A DNA stretch of 64,000 nucleotides from assembly GCF_030704535.1 (NCBI RefSeq), contig NC_081820.1, forward strand, positions 27,421,001-27,485,000, in the 5' to 3' direction. The DNA is from Vitis vinifera. Lineage: Eukaryota > Streptophyta > Magnoliopsida > Vitales > Vitaceae. The notes under the pieces are model-generated. The model saw only the letters and a list, made by a program, of their open reading frames with translations, made no database searches and was not told the DNA's origin. Shown here one piece after another: positions 15,001 through 26,131 of this stretch (the stretch's first letter is position 1; each line of letters begins with the position of its first letter). A program made the position numbers and the translations under genes.

Positions 15001-18000
15001 AGAAAACAGATAATGACTCCCCCCACATGTGGCTCCAATCCACACATGGAGAAACAAATAATAGATCAATGGATCACAAAGAAATACGTAATAGAATAAA
15101 TAGGTGAAGGGACCTATAAGTTTAACCTATTAGGTAATGGACTAACACTACTTTATTTTGATTTTCAAATATAATTTATGTACAACAAAAATTACCAAAT
15201 GAGGCAGCTCAAACATTTTCATGTGATAGTACCTACTCTAAAGAGTAATTAGTTAACTTTCCCACCCATGCAGCACCTAAAACACATACACACCCACACA
15301 CCCACACACCCACGCATTAACAACGAGCGGACATAGAGGGGCTGCATCTCCATCGTCTGAATTTCCAAGAAGCTGAAAATTTGGAAGTGCCTTTCTCTGA
15401 GGAAGAAATCCATTCTGCCCTGTTGGAGCTGAATGGTGACAAAGCTCCTGGGCTGGATGGTTTCATAGTGGCCTTTTGGCAAGCGTGTTGGGACTTTGTG
15501 AAGGAGGAAATCTTAGAGTTGTTCAAGGAGTTTTATGATCAAAGATCCTTTGCCAAAAGCCTGAACACCACTTTCCTGGTCCTTATTCCAAAGAAAGGGG
15601 GTGTTGAGGACTTGGGGGATTTCCAGCCCATTAGCCTTCTAGAGAGTCTGTACAAGCTGTTGGCTAAGGTGATGACCAATAGGCTGAAGAAGGTTTTAGG
15701 AAAGGTGGTTTCCGAGAATCAAGATGCGTTTGTGAAGGGTAGACAAATTTTGGATGCCTCACTTATAGCTAATGAGGTGGTTGATTTTTGGTAAAAACGA
15801 AAAGAGAAAGGGCTGATTTGTAAATTGGACATTGTAAAAGCCTATGACAGCATAAATTGGAGTTTTCTAATGAAGACTTTGCATAAGATGGGCTTTGGAT
15901 CTCGGTGGATGGAGTGGATTTGGCGATGCATCTCAATTGCCAAGTTCTCTGTTCTGATCAATGGGGTGCCTGCAGGCCAAGGAGGAAAATGTCGGGATAT
16001 ATTGGCGATATATCGCCGATATATCGTGTATCGGGAGGGGTCGACACGATATTTCGTGAAGAAAAATCGGAGGGGAGATATTTCCGTAAATATCGCCAAA
16101 ATATCGGCGATATATCGATTTGGAGAGATATATCGAAGATATTTTGAAAAAATCGCCTCTGGTGGCAAAATATCGGTGATATATCGGCGATATATCGGTG
16201 ATATATCGGAGATATATCGCTGATTTTTTGGTGATATTTCCCCTTCTTCATGCAACGTGATCTGACGGCCTAGATCACGCCTGTGTTGATCCGACAACCT
16301 AGATGTGATTCCAATGGTAATATGGCGATCCAACGGTCAGATTGCTCCCAATTTTTTATCCAACGGCCAAAATTGATTTTCAACGGTAAATTAATGTTCC
16401 AACGGCTATTTTGGCCCAAATTTATTTTATAAATAACCCAAATTTCATCTATTTTTGCTTTCATTCTTTATTTGCTCTCTCATTACTCCAATTTTTATTA
16501 AGGTTGCTCAATTATTTAATCATTTTAAGGTATATTTATTTTAAATTGTAATTAATTTTGTTTGCAATTGTAATTAATTCATGTATTTTCAATTAATTAG
16601 TATGTTTGCAATATGGATTATTTAATGCTATTTTTACATTCAATTGTAATTAATTTTTATATTTTTATTGAATTAACTTAGGTTAATTTGATTATTTAAT
16701 TATAAATTGATATGTTTATTTTAAATGATTATTTGTGATTTATTTTCACATTTAGAATTAAATTAAACTAGTTAACTTAGCTAAATTATTTAATTAATTT
16801 AATTAACATGCTAAATTATTTAATTAATTTAATTAACATGAACTAGTATATTTTGAATATGAAATATGTTTATTTAATGAATTTAATGTGTACAAATTAT
16901 TGATATTTAATGAAATGAAATATTTTATGTGACTTTATAATGAGAACAATTACAAAATTAACATTTCTTATAGATCGACATGATATAATTACATCTAATA
17001 TTGCAAATTATATCATATATATATCAAAATTTTCAATAAAACAACTTTAAAATGTCCATTATACTTCTAATTATATTATTATGAGGTTTTTCTTACGTTT
17101 CCATGAGTTTTTAACAATTTTAAGTTTACCGATTTTTTTTCCAGAATATCCACCGATATATCTTCGATATATCCAATATATCTTCGATGTATCCGATATA
17201 TCCGTAAAATCGAAATACCGATATATCCGTGATTACCGATATTTTCATCCTTGCTGCAGGCTTCTTTTCAAGCACCAAGGGGCTGCGTCAAGGAGACTCA
17301 TTTTCTCCTTACCTTTTTGTGTTGGGAATGGAAGTGCTAAGTGCACTTTTAAGAAAGGCTGCGGATGGGGGGTTCATTTCAAGTTGTAAGCTTCGGGGGG
17401 GGGGGGGGGGGGGGGGGGGCGGGCGGAAGGAGGGAGTTAAATGTGTCCGATTTACTCTTTGCTAATGATGCAATCATATTCTGTGAAGCAATGAAAGAGA
17501 ATCTAACTTTCTTGAGTTGGACTTTGGCTTGGTTTGAGGTTGCTTTCGGTCTAAGGATCAATCTGGCCAAAAGCGAATTAATTCCTGTTGGAGAGGTGGA
17601 AGAGATTGAGGAAATGGCAGTGGAGCTAGGGAGTAGAGTGGGGTCTTTGCTCACTGTTTATTTGAAGCTGCCTTTAGGTGCCTATCACAAGACTCTTTCA
17701 ATGTGGGATGGGGCGGAAGAGACAATGAGGAGAAGACTAGCCTTATGGAAAAGACAATATATTTCTAAAACTGGGAGAATCATCCTTATTAAGAGCACGC
17801 TGGCCAGCATACCGATTTACCAATTATCCATTTTTCGAGTGCCCAAGATTATTGCAGAAAGGTTGGAAAAATTACAAAGAGACTTCCTTTGGGGAGGGGG
17901 AAGCTTGGAAAGGAAAGTCCACTTAATAAATTAGGAGGTGGTGTGCGCTCAAAAAGAGAAGGGTGGTCTAGGCTTAAGGAAGATTATCTTCTTGAACAAG

Positions 18001-21000
18001 GCCTTGCTGGGAAAATGGGTTTGGAGATTTGCCATTGAAAAGAATAATCTTTGGAAGAAGGTGCTTTTGGTGAAGTATGGCTAGGAAGGTTTTGGGTGGA
18101 AGACTAATGAGGTTTGTGGGACATATGGAGTGGGAGTTTGGAAGGAGATCCTGAAGGAGGCTTGCTGGTGTTGGGATAATTTCCAGTTTAAAGTGGGTAA
18201 AGGGACTAAAATTAAGTTCTGGACGAATCATTGGTGTGGCAATGCAGCGATGTCCCAAATCTTCCCCCGGTTATTTACTTTGGCGGTCCATAGGAATGCA
18301 ACGGTTAATGAAGTGTGGGACTCTAGCTTTGGTCAAAGAGGTTGGAATCTTAGATTTTCTAGAGACTGTAATGATTGGGAGTTGAATTTGATAGGGGAGT
18401 TGCTGTTTTTGTTGAGGGATTGCAGGGCATCTTCAGAGGAGGATTCGGTTTTTTGGAAAGGTGGGGGAAGTGGTATTTTTAGGGTTAAGGACGCTTATAT
18501 TCTGCTGGTTGCTCCTAATGACTTCACTTTCCCGAAGAAGAACATTTAGGTGGATAAGGCTCCAACCAAAGCTGCTTTTTTGCTTGGGAGGCCACTTGGG
18601 GGAAGATTCTCACCTTGGATAGGCTTAAAAAACGGGGATTGCAGCTCCCCAATCGTTGTTTTTTGTGTGGTTGTGAAGAAGAAACTATAAATCATATTCT
18701 TTTACACTGTACAGTGGTCAGGGTCCTTTGGGAGATCATACTCGCCTTGTTTAGGGTTCCGTGGGTGTTCCCAGAAACAATTAAAGAGGTGTTGTTCAGT
18801 TGGAAGGGCCCGTTTGTGGGGAAAAAAAGGAAAAAGGTTTGGAATTCCATCCCGTTGTGTATTTTTTAGACGGTTTGGAAGGAGAGGAATAGGTTAGCTT
18901 TCAGGGGAGGGTCTTTAGCTATTCAGAAGCTCAAAAATTCTTTTGTTTGTAATCTGTGGAGTTGGGCTTGGGTGTACATTGGTGAGGAGTCCTTGTTTCT
19001 CTTAGGCTTTTTGGAGTGGCTAGCGTCCACTTAAGGGATGGTGAAGTTGTTTGTTTCTTGTGTTTTTTGGTTTGGGCTACTGTGTATACTCCTTGTATGC
19101 CTTGTGGCTTTTTGCCGCTTCTTAATCTATTGCTTGCTTATTTCTCAAAAAAAACAACTCAGCTAGTCAAAAAACAAATTTAGAGTTATGTTGAGCTCAT
19201 TAGTTTGATGTTTTTGTGCCAATCATAGTGAGACTTGCTTATTTCCTTACAAGTTATCTGAATTTTTAATGATTTATCATCACTCTAGTGTAACCAATGC
19301 CTCTTTCTCACATGTGCTTGATGCATAGTTGTCAATAGGACCAGCCATAAGCTCATTTTGATGGCCAGATCATAGGTACAATGGTTAAATTACATGTTGA
19401 TGGGTGTGGTTACAACAGTGCTGTCTTTATCTGTTAGTATGTTTAATATCAAATAATTCATTGAATACTACACTTGTCTGTTGGAAGGAATAAGTAGTTG
19501 TTGCTGTTCCTGATGTTTCTTCAAGTTTGTTTACTCTTACTCACTGCAGACTGCTTTGCCTTTTGTCTTCATTTAATAACTGCTTTAATTTCTAGCTTTG
19601 TAGCTTTTATTTCTGAATAAATACTACATGTAAGTTCATTTATACTTTTCTCAATAAATTGAAATTGCTGACGATTAGTAACTTAATTTTGATTTGGACA
19701 GGGCTGGTTCGTGCTTACCACCATTTTCTATTGCTTGTTATGACTCATATGAAAATCAGATTCCATTCACATCCATACCAGAATTTATCATCAAAAGTAA
19801 CTGGAATGGAGGGGTACTTGCAGATTTTGATAAAATGAAGTTGGAACTTTCATCCGATAATTTGACTCTTAAAGTTAAGGTATATTTTGCATATAAATAT
19901 GTTTGTTTTTCATCATGCTCTCCCCAAGTAGTTGCATTTCCACTCTTTTGTATGCAACTAGAGCTTGAGTTTTCTGAATTTTGCAGGATGTACTAATTGA
20001 AAGCAGTGACTTGGACAAGATTCGACCGAGTTATGCAACTACATTGGTGCTATGTCCACGTGATGAGTTGCCCTCAATTTCTGTTGCATGTGAAGGTATT
20101 CTTGTTTATATCGACAATTTTTCATATATATAAGCATCTTCACCAGTAACACATATTCTAGGCTACTAGAATTAAATTTGTTATTTTTTCCTTTCATAAT
20201 ATCATGTTTGCATTTTATTTCCATCTATCAGTTAATCCTGGACCTTTAGAACGTGCCATAGCCCAGCCACCAGTATCAGACAACCAGTTGCTTCCTGGAT
20301 GTGTGATTGAGGAGCTTGTATTAGAGGTATCTTCGCACATTGTAATTATTCTTCCCCATGGTTAGAACCGTGGGTGCATTTCTATAACTATCAATTTGAA
20401 GTTGCACTGTTCAGCTATTTATACAATTATGTGCTTCCAGTGAATTCCTGCAGCACATATTTCAAGATCGATAATCACAATTTCTCTTGGTATTTTGTGC
20501 GTGAAGCAGGTAGAGTGGGCAAATCTAGAGACACCTCTGAGGTTTTCTCTTCTAAAAATAAAGAAAAATAGTAATGTTTGTTAGGAAGCATTTCCAATAA
20601 AATACTTGATACTATATAAATTGGATATGAAATGTAAAATAATAAAATGCATGATAACATACATTGACTGATAACCCTTGGGTACAAAACACTGCTTCAT
20701 CACTATGCTTAGATAGTTTGCATCAGTTTTACTTCTTGGTTTTGCTTGTGTTGCTATAATTCTGTTTTTGTTATGGCTCATCACACATGGTGCAAATTGT
20801 CATAATCTAAGGCATGATTATTCATCTTGGTGTATTTTTCCAATGAAAATTAATCATGATATACAATCATAGATGATCAATTTATACACACTATTGTTCT
20901 GTGTATGCTTTTTCTTCCCCTTTTTGTAATGCTTTTATCATCTATCCTTTTGTTTCTTTCTTATTGAATGTACTGGAAATTTCAATCGTAGTAATTGTTG

Positions 21001-24000
21001 CCATTTTGATTCAACTTGTTAACATATCTTGCCAATGTACTTGCTCCAGATGTTTGATGCATATGGTAATCATGCCAGAGAAGGGTTGGAAGTTCAGTTT
21101 AATGTGGATGGATTTTGTTTCCAAGATCATAATGGTTTAAAGCGTAAGGTGAAGTATTTTGTAGGTTATTTTATTACTATTATTATAATTCTCACCGACA
21201 AGTGTGGACTACTAAAATTTAAAAGAAGCATAGTATTAGCATAACAGGGGCAAGTTGCACAAGGGTGGCTGTAGTAATTGATGAATGGATAATGGCAGTG
21301 AGGTTATTATGAAAAGCTGATGGGATGACTGTTGTTCTAATATATGGTGGTGGGATGCTATTTGAGGGGGATTTTAAACTAACTGGTTTGGTGTTTGTGA
21401 TGGTATACTTTTATGGTACTAGAAATTTAAATGAAATAGGCATCTATCATGTCTCTTAGAGTTACAATTCAGTCTGTTAGAAGTACAATATTATTTGAAA
21501 ATGCTTTGAGCTAGCAAAGATGGAGGAAGTGTTAGTGGTATTTTTTAGGTGTTACAAATTATTTTTGAAATTTTTGGTAAAGTTTAGATAATGGATACAA
21601 GATTACTATTAAGCCATCAATTTTAAATTATGGCCTTAATGATAGTTTTTGAATGAGGGCTGCTATTGGAAAACAACTTCTACCTTCTTGCTTTATAATG
21701 GTATCGGTGAGAATATATTAGGGGCATAAAGCCAGGCTATATTTAGTAAGCATCAACTCCATAAGTTATCTTACGGAAATCAATGAGAATCTTTCACTGT
21801 TTAGATCGTTAAATATTGTTCATTTTTCCTCATTAATTTAGTAGTTTATGCTTTTTTTATTAGTTATTTTACAGAAATCTTTCTCTTTTGGTACAAGAAA
21901 TCGTTTCTCTTGCTCCTTATTTCTCATGTCTTTTTCATGGGCTAGATACAATCTAATAGGGATGTTATGCTGGTCAACAGCAAATACAATGGCCCTGCTG
22001 TGAGAAATTGTGGGAATTGTATACCGTTTACTTCTTTCATTTAGCAATATTTATACTATTTATTTCTTTCATTTAGCAATATATCAACTTCTCATTAGGC
22101 TGTAGTGATCATATACTGTCTACTTTTTTTGTTTAGTAATATATCCATTTCTCATTAAGCTGTAAATTGTCCTGCATATTCCCTCGTGCTTGAAATTGTC
22201 AAAACCTCTAAACACCACCTTTATGGTTCTTGGATGAATATATCTTGATTCTTATCATATTACTAGTTGGACATGTTGAGCATGGTGATATGTCATGTGA
22301 TTTCAATGCCCTTAGCTATGTATTCTTCAATGCAGGTGGATGATCGTGGATGCATTGACCTTAGTGGCCTCTTGAGAGTCACAACAGGGTATGGAAAAAA
22401 TGGTATAAGCCTTCTCCAAGTAACTTTCTCCCTTACTGCAATTTACTTTCAAAATAGATGGCTTTAAATTTACAGGCAAGCAAAACAACAATGACATGGG
22501 GGCTCAGGGTCAGTGTTCTTGCAATATACATTATTAATGGGCAATTCTAAAATATATTTTCTTCTGTAGCTTTGTACCTTATCATGACTGAATACTTTAA
22601 AAATAGCTTTGAAAGTAAGTTCCGTAAATTTATCTCTCCAGAAATAAATGATATAGCATCATCAATCAATTTTGTGTGCTTTTTACTTCGGGGGATTGCT
22701 AATGATCCTTGCAGATATCTTCATGATGACTAAAAGTTTTGAGGATTTTAGTTTTTTTTAGGATGAATCATATTGGTTTGGTGATTTCATTCTAATCACA
22801 CTGCTTTGCAGTTTCCCTATCAGTTTTATCTGGTAACAAAGTAGTTTTCAAGCAAGAGTTGCAAACAGAGAAAAGAGAGCTAAGAGCTGCATCAATAGTA
22901 AGCAACTCTATTTTTTTCCCTTTCTTTGACTACCTGTATTTCCCATAGTGTTTTACTTAGTTTCTTGATGTCAGGTACCTCAGTCTTGTGCTGCTGGGTC
23001 ACAACTCGAAAATATTGTCTTCGAAATCATCAACTCTAAGGGTGAAGTTGATGAAACTGTTCATGAGGAAGAGAAACATGGACAATTCCATACGCTTACA
23101 ATAATGTCTGATTCATTTTATTTGGATGGTTCTGTAAGATTCGCTTTCAGGAATGGACGCTGCATTATTCCTACTATTCCTCTCCCCCGAAAGCAAGGGG
23201 ACTTCACCTTTCTAGCTGCTCACTCCTGTCATCCAGAGCTATCTTTGGCTGTCAAGGTTGAAACAATATTGTGTTACCTCTAATTATCACTTCTTCCACA
23301 TTTATGAAGGTTGAATGTCATGTGCAGGTTTCTGTTGTGGAAGTCCTAAAAGTGAAGCAGGAAGATGTCCAACTTCAATATCCAAATGAAAACATGTTGC
23401 TCCTCCAGGATTCACCTGCTCCAAGGCATGTAGAGAACAGCCTAGTGGAGTCACTCATGAATGACGAGAAGGTGAAATGGCAGCTCAGCTCTTTTTTTAT
23501 GGATGTACTAGTACCATATTTCATTTTCTTATTCCAGAAAGCAGTTCTTTCTGCTTTTGATGCCTTTGTTGAGGAAGGACCTTTGAATATTTTTATTTTC
23601 GATTCACTTAAATTCTATTTGTGATAATTTCTGTTCCTTTTCTTGAACATGATTTTCTTGCAGGAAATTGAGGATGACATTTGCAAAATTGGTTTGTTTA
23701 TTGGAGATAATGAAAGGAAACTGGAATTGCTTCATAAACAGAAGGGAGATATTGAGCAATCCATTGAGAAATTGCAAGGTCAGGAACTGATTTCTGTCTT
23801 TTGGTTACTTTCTCTCCTCCAGTTGACATGGAAGTTTGAAAAGTATAACATAATGTTTCCTCTTCATCCAATATGGATTTTTGTTTATAAGATCTCACAT
23901 TCACAGTCCATTCCAGTATAATTGGTACCAGAAAATTTGGTAATAGCACCTAACTGTCCCAAGTTGATTGGATCCACATCTGATGATTAAAACCCAAAGT

Positions 24001-26131
24001 TTTTCTTTTTATCATTTGAAGAATCCTTCATTTCTAACAGAAAATATCATTTCTCTATTGTTTAGGTTTCTCTTCCCTTTAGATTAATCATGGATATGTT
24101 CTCTTATTTCTCAAAACTTTCATAATTTTCCTTGTTTTGCATATCATCTGAACCATGGTCAATTTCATCCAGAAATGTTGTATATTCTCCCTCTTTATAT
24201 TGAATTGTTGTTCTCATAAAAAATAAATAATAAACGAATCATTTGACATATTAATGTAATCAAGGTGCTATGTGTTTAGTCTTCATTGGGCAAGGTTACA
24301 CTTACTGACAAAGTTATATACATTGAGGTCATGTTTGGATGTCTGACATGAATCAAATGGCTAGTTGATGTTACATTTCAAAACACAAAACTCATCCATC
24401 TGTATGCTGCCATGAAAGAACCAGGGTGCCTTTATTATAAGAATATAAGATCAGTTTTTTTAGTTCTTGAAATGAGCTGTTTCATTAGTTTACTCTTATT
24501 TCTTATGATGAACAACCCATTCCCTCACATGAAATGCTGTGAGAATAAAATATATACTAGTTAGATTTCTTGAAGTGGGTAAATTTTGATCTTTTTCCAT
24601 TTTCCAGCTTCTGTAGAATATGATTCATTCAACAACCATCGGGGCTACTTGTCTAAGAAAGAATCAGTGATGAGATGCATTGAAAAAAAGGATAAATCCG
24701 CAGCTGCTTTTTTCTGCAATCTTTCAAGAGAGATTCCATTCCAAGATCCAGTATCTCAGCTTATGAAAGATATAGTTGGTGTGGTTGCACTTCTTGCAAC
24801 TGTTCGTATCAATCGGCTTGGCAGGTCATCTTCTTTCACATTCTACTTTTATAACCTATGAAGGAATAGGAAATTTTGAACTAGGACATAACCTGTCTAG
24901 ATTTCTCCTTGTATGCAGGATGTTGGCTGAATATTTGGGTGAAGATCAAATGCTTGCAGTTGTGTGTAGATCCTATGAAGCTGCAAGTAAGCTTGAGAAG
25001 TATGAATGGGATGGAAAAGTAGACCGTGAACATGCTCTTTATGCAGTAGCAAAAACATTTGGAAAACCGATAAATGACCGGTTTCTTGTTATTTGCCTCG
25101 AGAATATAAGGTACCAGAGGTTTTTCCTTATTCCAAATTAAAAGTTGTTAGTGATTCTTAGCTGACTCATCCTTCTTTACGATCAGGTATTCCTATATAA
25201 GAAATTAGAACTTTGCCTTCCAAGATTGATAAATTATGTTAATATGAAAGCAATATATGCAAATAAACAATCTTTGAAAAATATTTGAATGTGTTAGGTC
25301 TTCAGCCATTTTTTTTTTCCAGGCCTTACATAGGAGGGTTTCAGGACAATGATCCTCAGAGGAAGCTGAACATTCCAAATCCTATTTTACCCACTGGGGA
25401 GATGCCTCCAGGGTTCTTGGGGTATGCAGTTAACATGGTTGACCTAGAGTCCCATCATTTACTTACAAGGACCACTGCAGGGCATGGTCTTCGGGAGACA
25501 TTGTTCTATTGTCTATTTGGTGAGCTGCAGGTTTATCAAACCAGGGAAGACATGAAGAAGGCTTGCTTCTATGCAAGACATGGTGCTGTTTCTCTTGATG
25601 GTGGGATTATGAAAGGAAATGGAGTCATTTCTTTTGGATGTAGGTATTTACACTGTTGCCTCTGCCCTCTCTCCCGCTCTTTCGTCCTAACGAGATAGTT
25701 TGCTTTGACCGATAAACACAGTGGTGTTCAGGACTCCCATAATTGCCTTTTTTAGACCACATACACATACAAGTATTGTAAGGATTGGGTTCGAGAAAAA
25801 TGTGCAATGTATAACACTACTGAATAAGACCCCTCATCCATAAACATTTTTCTGTTTCAGGGAACCGCAAATATGGTTTCCAGTTGCTAACCTGGAATCA
25901 CCAAAAAATGTTAGAATCCTGGAAGTGATAGAGGAAAAGAGAACTTCTTTGAGGCTGGTCCACAATGAAATAGGCAAACTGACAAAAATCATTAACAAAG
26001 CTCAGAAGAAGTTACAGAAGAAAATTTCACGGTGTCGCAAGCTCATGGATCGCTTAGAACCCTGTATGAAAGGCCACTACCTGGAGTACAATACGAATAC
26101 AATAAACAGCCTGGAAAACTCGCCAAAATGA
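3..26131 (+). CDS. GMI1: GMI1-like SMC-hinge (SMCHD1-type) protein, 5' end outside the window
   Basis: Plant SMCHD1-like protein; in Arabidopsis GMI1 is a nuclear DNA-damage-induced factor acting in somatic homologous recombination. Exons read here: 3-89, 551-637, 2218-2268, 3889-4024, 4199-4260, 4329-4457, 6999-7089, 7195-7229, 9922-9997, 10107-10289, 10397-10555, 10758-10779, 10881-10995, 11111-11227, 11536-11895, 12002-12111, 19702-19879, 19987-20095, 20232-20326, 21050-21148, 22336-22402, 22812-22897, 22975-23256, 23328-23471, 23664-23778, 24608-24824, 24919-25110, 25323-25643, 25861-26131. All phases join and the sum (3996 nt) is a multiple of three, giving about 1331 residues. The N-terminal GHKL ATPase lies mostly upstream. 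The middle looks like Ig-like beta domains. The exon at 23664 encodes a coiled coil, and 24608-25643 encodes the SMC hinge, with [11 protein letters not shown] and GLRETLFY motifs. The last exon is a Lys/Glu-rich coiled coil ending at TGA 26129-26131. A second open frame (26032-26361) overlaps this end and could belong to an alternative splice form. Confidence 0.88.
4799..5090. mobile_element. MITE-like element in a GMI1 intron
   Basis: An AT-rich block of about 290 bp has imperfect inverted ends. The left end carries TTGTTTGGTA and the inverted right end AAGTTTGGTAACTA. This layout, with the phrase GGCCTTGTTTGG, is typical of plant non-autonomous DNA elements. No target duplication is clear, so the family is not assigned. 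Confidence 0.4.
5195..6720. mobile_element. Probable degenerate retroelement/LTR remnant in GMI1 intron 4458-6998
   Basis: This 1.5 kb block has no coding content. It repeats the phrase CGCATGA/CATGCGAAAT several times on both strands between about 6120 and 6340, followed by a pyrimidine-rich stretch. It accounts for most of a 2.5 kb intron between two short GMI1 exons. Its non-coding, LTR-like composition suggests a solo LTR or decayed element. Its ends and any target duplication could not be fixed, so the call is weak. Confidence 0.3.
7545..7900 (-). mobile_element. Possible minus-strand LINE/retroposon 3' fragment in a GMI1 intron
   Basis: Read on the minus strand, the block ends in the style of plant L1 3' ends: a TA-rich sequence followed by an A-rich tail, seen on the plus strand as a T-rich run at about 7537-7551. 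No reverse transcriptase motif is readable. The assignment rests on the tail style only. Confidence 0.3.
8290..8548 (+). mobile_element. LINE 3'-end fragment with A-rich tail
   Basis: The sequence runs through a GT-rich 3' untranslated region and a phrase like TGCCTATATGCATAGGATGG into an AAATAAATAAA-type tail at about 8509-8547. That is how plant L1-like LINEs end. Only the non-coding 3' end remains. Confidence 0.45.
8650..9372 (+). mobile_element. 5'-truncated LINE fragment encoding a zf-RVT domain
   Basis: The plus strand can be read as the C-terminal part of LINE ORF2, with one stop in the path near 8917. It has a segment with W-x-N and FFAWAK motifs, then the zinc-binding reverse transcriptase domain (zf-RVT) pattern C-x2-C...H-x4-C (CYMCK and HLHC at about 8961-9012). 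It ends in an A-rich tail near 9353-9372. The reverse transcriptase core is absent, so it is a dead 3' fragment. It sits in the GMI1 intron 7230-9921. Confidence 0.75.
13060..13345 (+). mobile_element. Short decayed LINE C-terminal relic
   Basis: In one frame a patch resembles the region just after the zf-RVT zinc ligands of plant LINEs (FLVHCC, a stop, then ANALWLL). A Lys/Trp-rich stretch like the LINE tail follows. The match is short and interrupted. Confidence 0.35.
14380..15140. repeat. Degenerate repeat cluster in the large GMI1 intron
   Basis: A motif roughly reading 'AAGCTnTTAGnnnATnGACnTACAATGTATA...CTAACA' recurs near 14390-14420, 14520-14565 and 14755-14800, with a weaker trace at 15120-15150. 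Phrases on 'CATGTGTGG...ATACCTGCATGT' also repeat at 14575-14640. No open frame spans the block. It is probably an old transposon remnant of unknown class. Confidence 0.3.
15978..17253. mobile_element. Non-autonomous hAT-like DNA transposon nested in the LINE
   Basis: The element is 1276 bp. Its ends are inverted repeats: the left starts CAAGGAGGAAAATGTCGG and the inverted right starts CAAGGATGAAAATATCGG (16 of 18 identical). It is flanked by a perfect 8-bp direct repeat CTGCAGGC (15970-15977 and 17254-17261), which appears once in the restored LINE frame. An 8-bp duplication and a CA-starting end fit the hAT superfamily. Both ends are packed with short palindromic copies of CGATATATCG, as expected for subterminal transposase-binding repeats. 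The interior is AT-rich and encodes no transposase. Confidence 0.85.
17395..17419 (+). repeat. Homopolymer run of 25 G
   Basis: An uninterrupted G run lies inside the LINE reverse transcriptase and shifts its frame: the frame ending in CKLR before the run continues in another frame as [10 protein letters not shown] after it. Run length may vary between individuals or be an assembly artefact. Confidence 0.9.

Larger units (their letters stand above)
15330..19150 (+). mobile_element. 5'-truncated, inactive L1-type LINE (ORF2 remains), split by a DNA transposon
   Basis: The element encodes most of LINE ORF2 without its endonuclease. The reverse transcriptase runs from 15345 (KAPGLDGF, then VLIPKKGG, then KLDIVKAYD), is broken at 15978-17253 by an inserted DNA element, and resumes with [12 protein letters not shown]. 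The zf-RVT motifs (CFLCGC and HILLHC) lie at 18660-18710, and the A-rich end is near 19147-19154. It is clearly dead. There are stops at about 15792, 17932, 18082 and 18547, a frameshift at a 25-G run, another near 18580, and the catalytic FADD motif reads FAND. It occupies half of the 7.6 kb GMI1 intron. Confidence 0.9.

Noticed and set aside
15283..15314. CACACCCACACA tract as a possible telomere-like or regulatory repeat
   Set aside because: It is a short simple repeat at the LINE 5' boundary and does not match the plant telomere unit.
15842..16333. Minus-strand 163-residue frame with repeated [10 protein letters not shown] phrases
   Set aside because: It is a by-product of the palindromic CGATATATCG repeats of the hAT-like element, not a protein repeat family.
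22476..22509. Possible mini-exon in the GMI1 intron 22403-22811
   Set aside because: Joining 22402 directly to 22812 gives continuous, family-like protein and correct phase.
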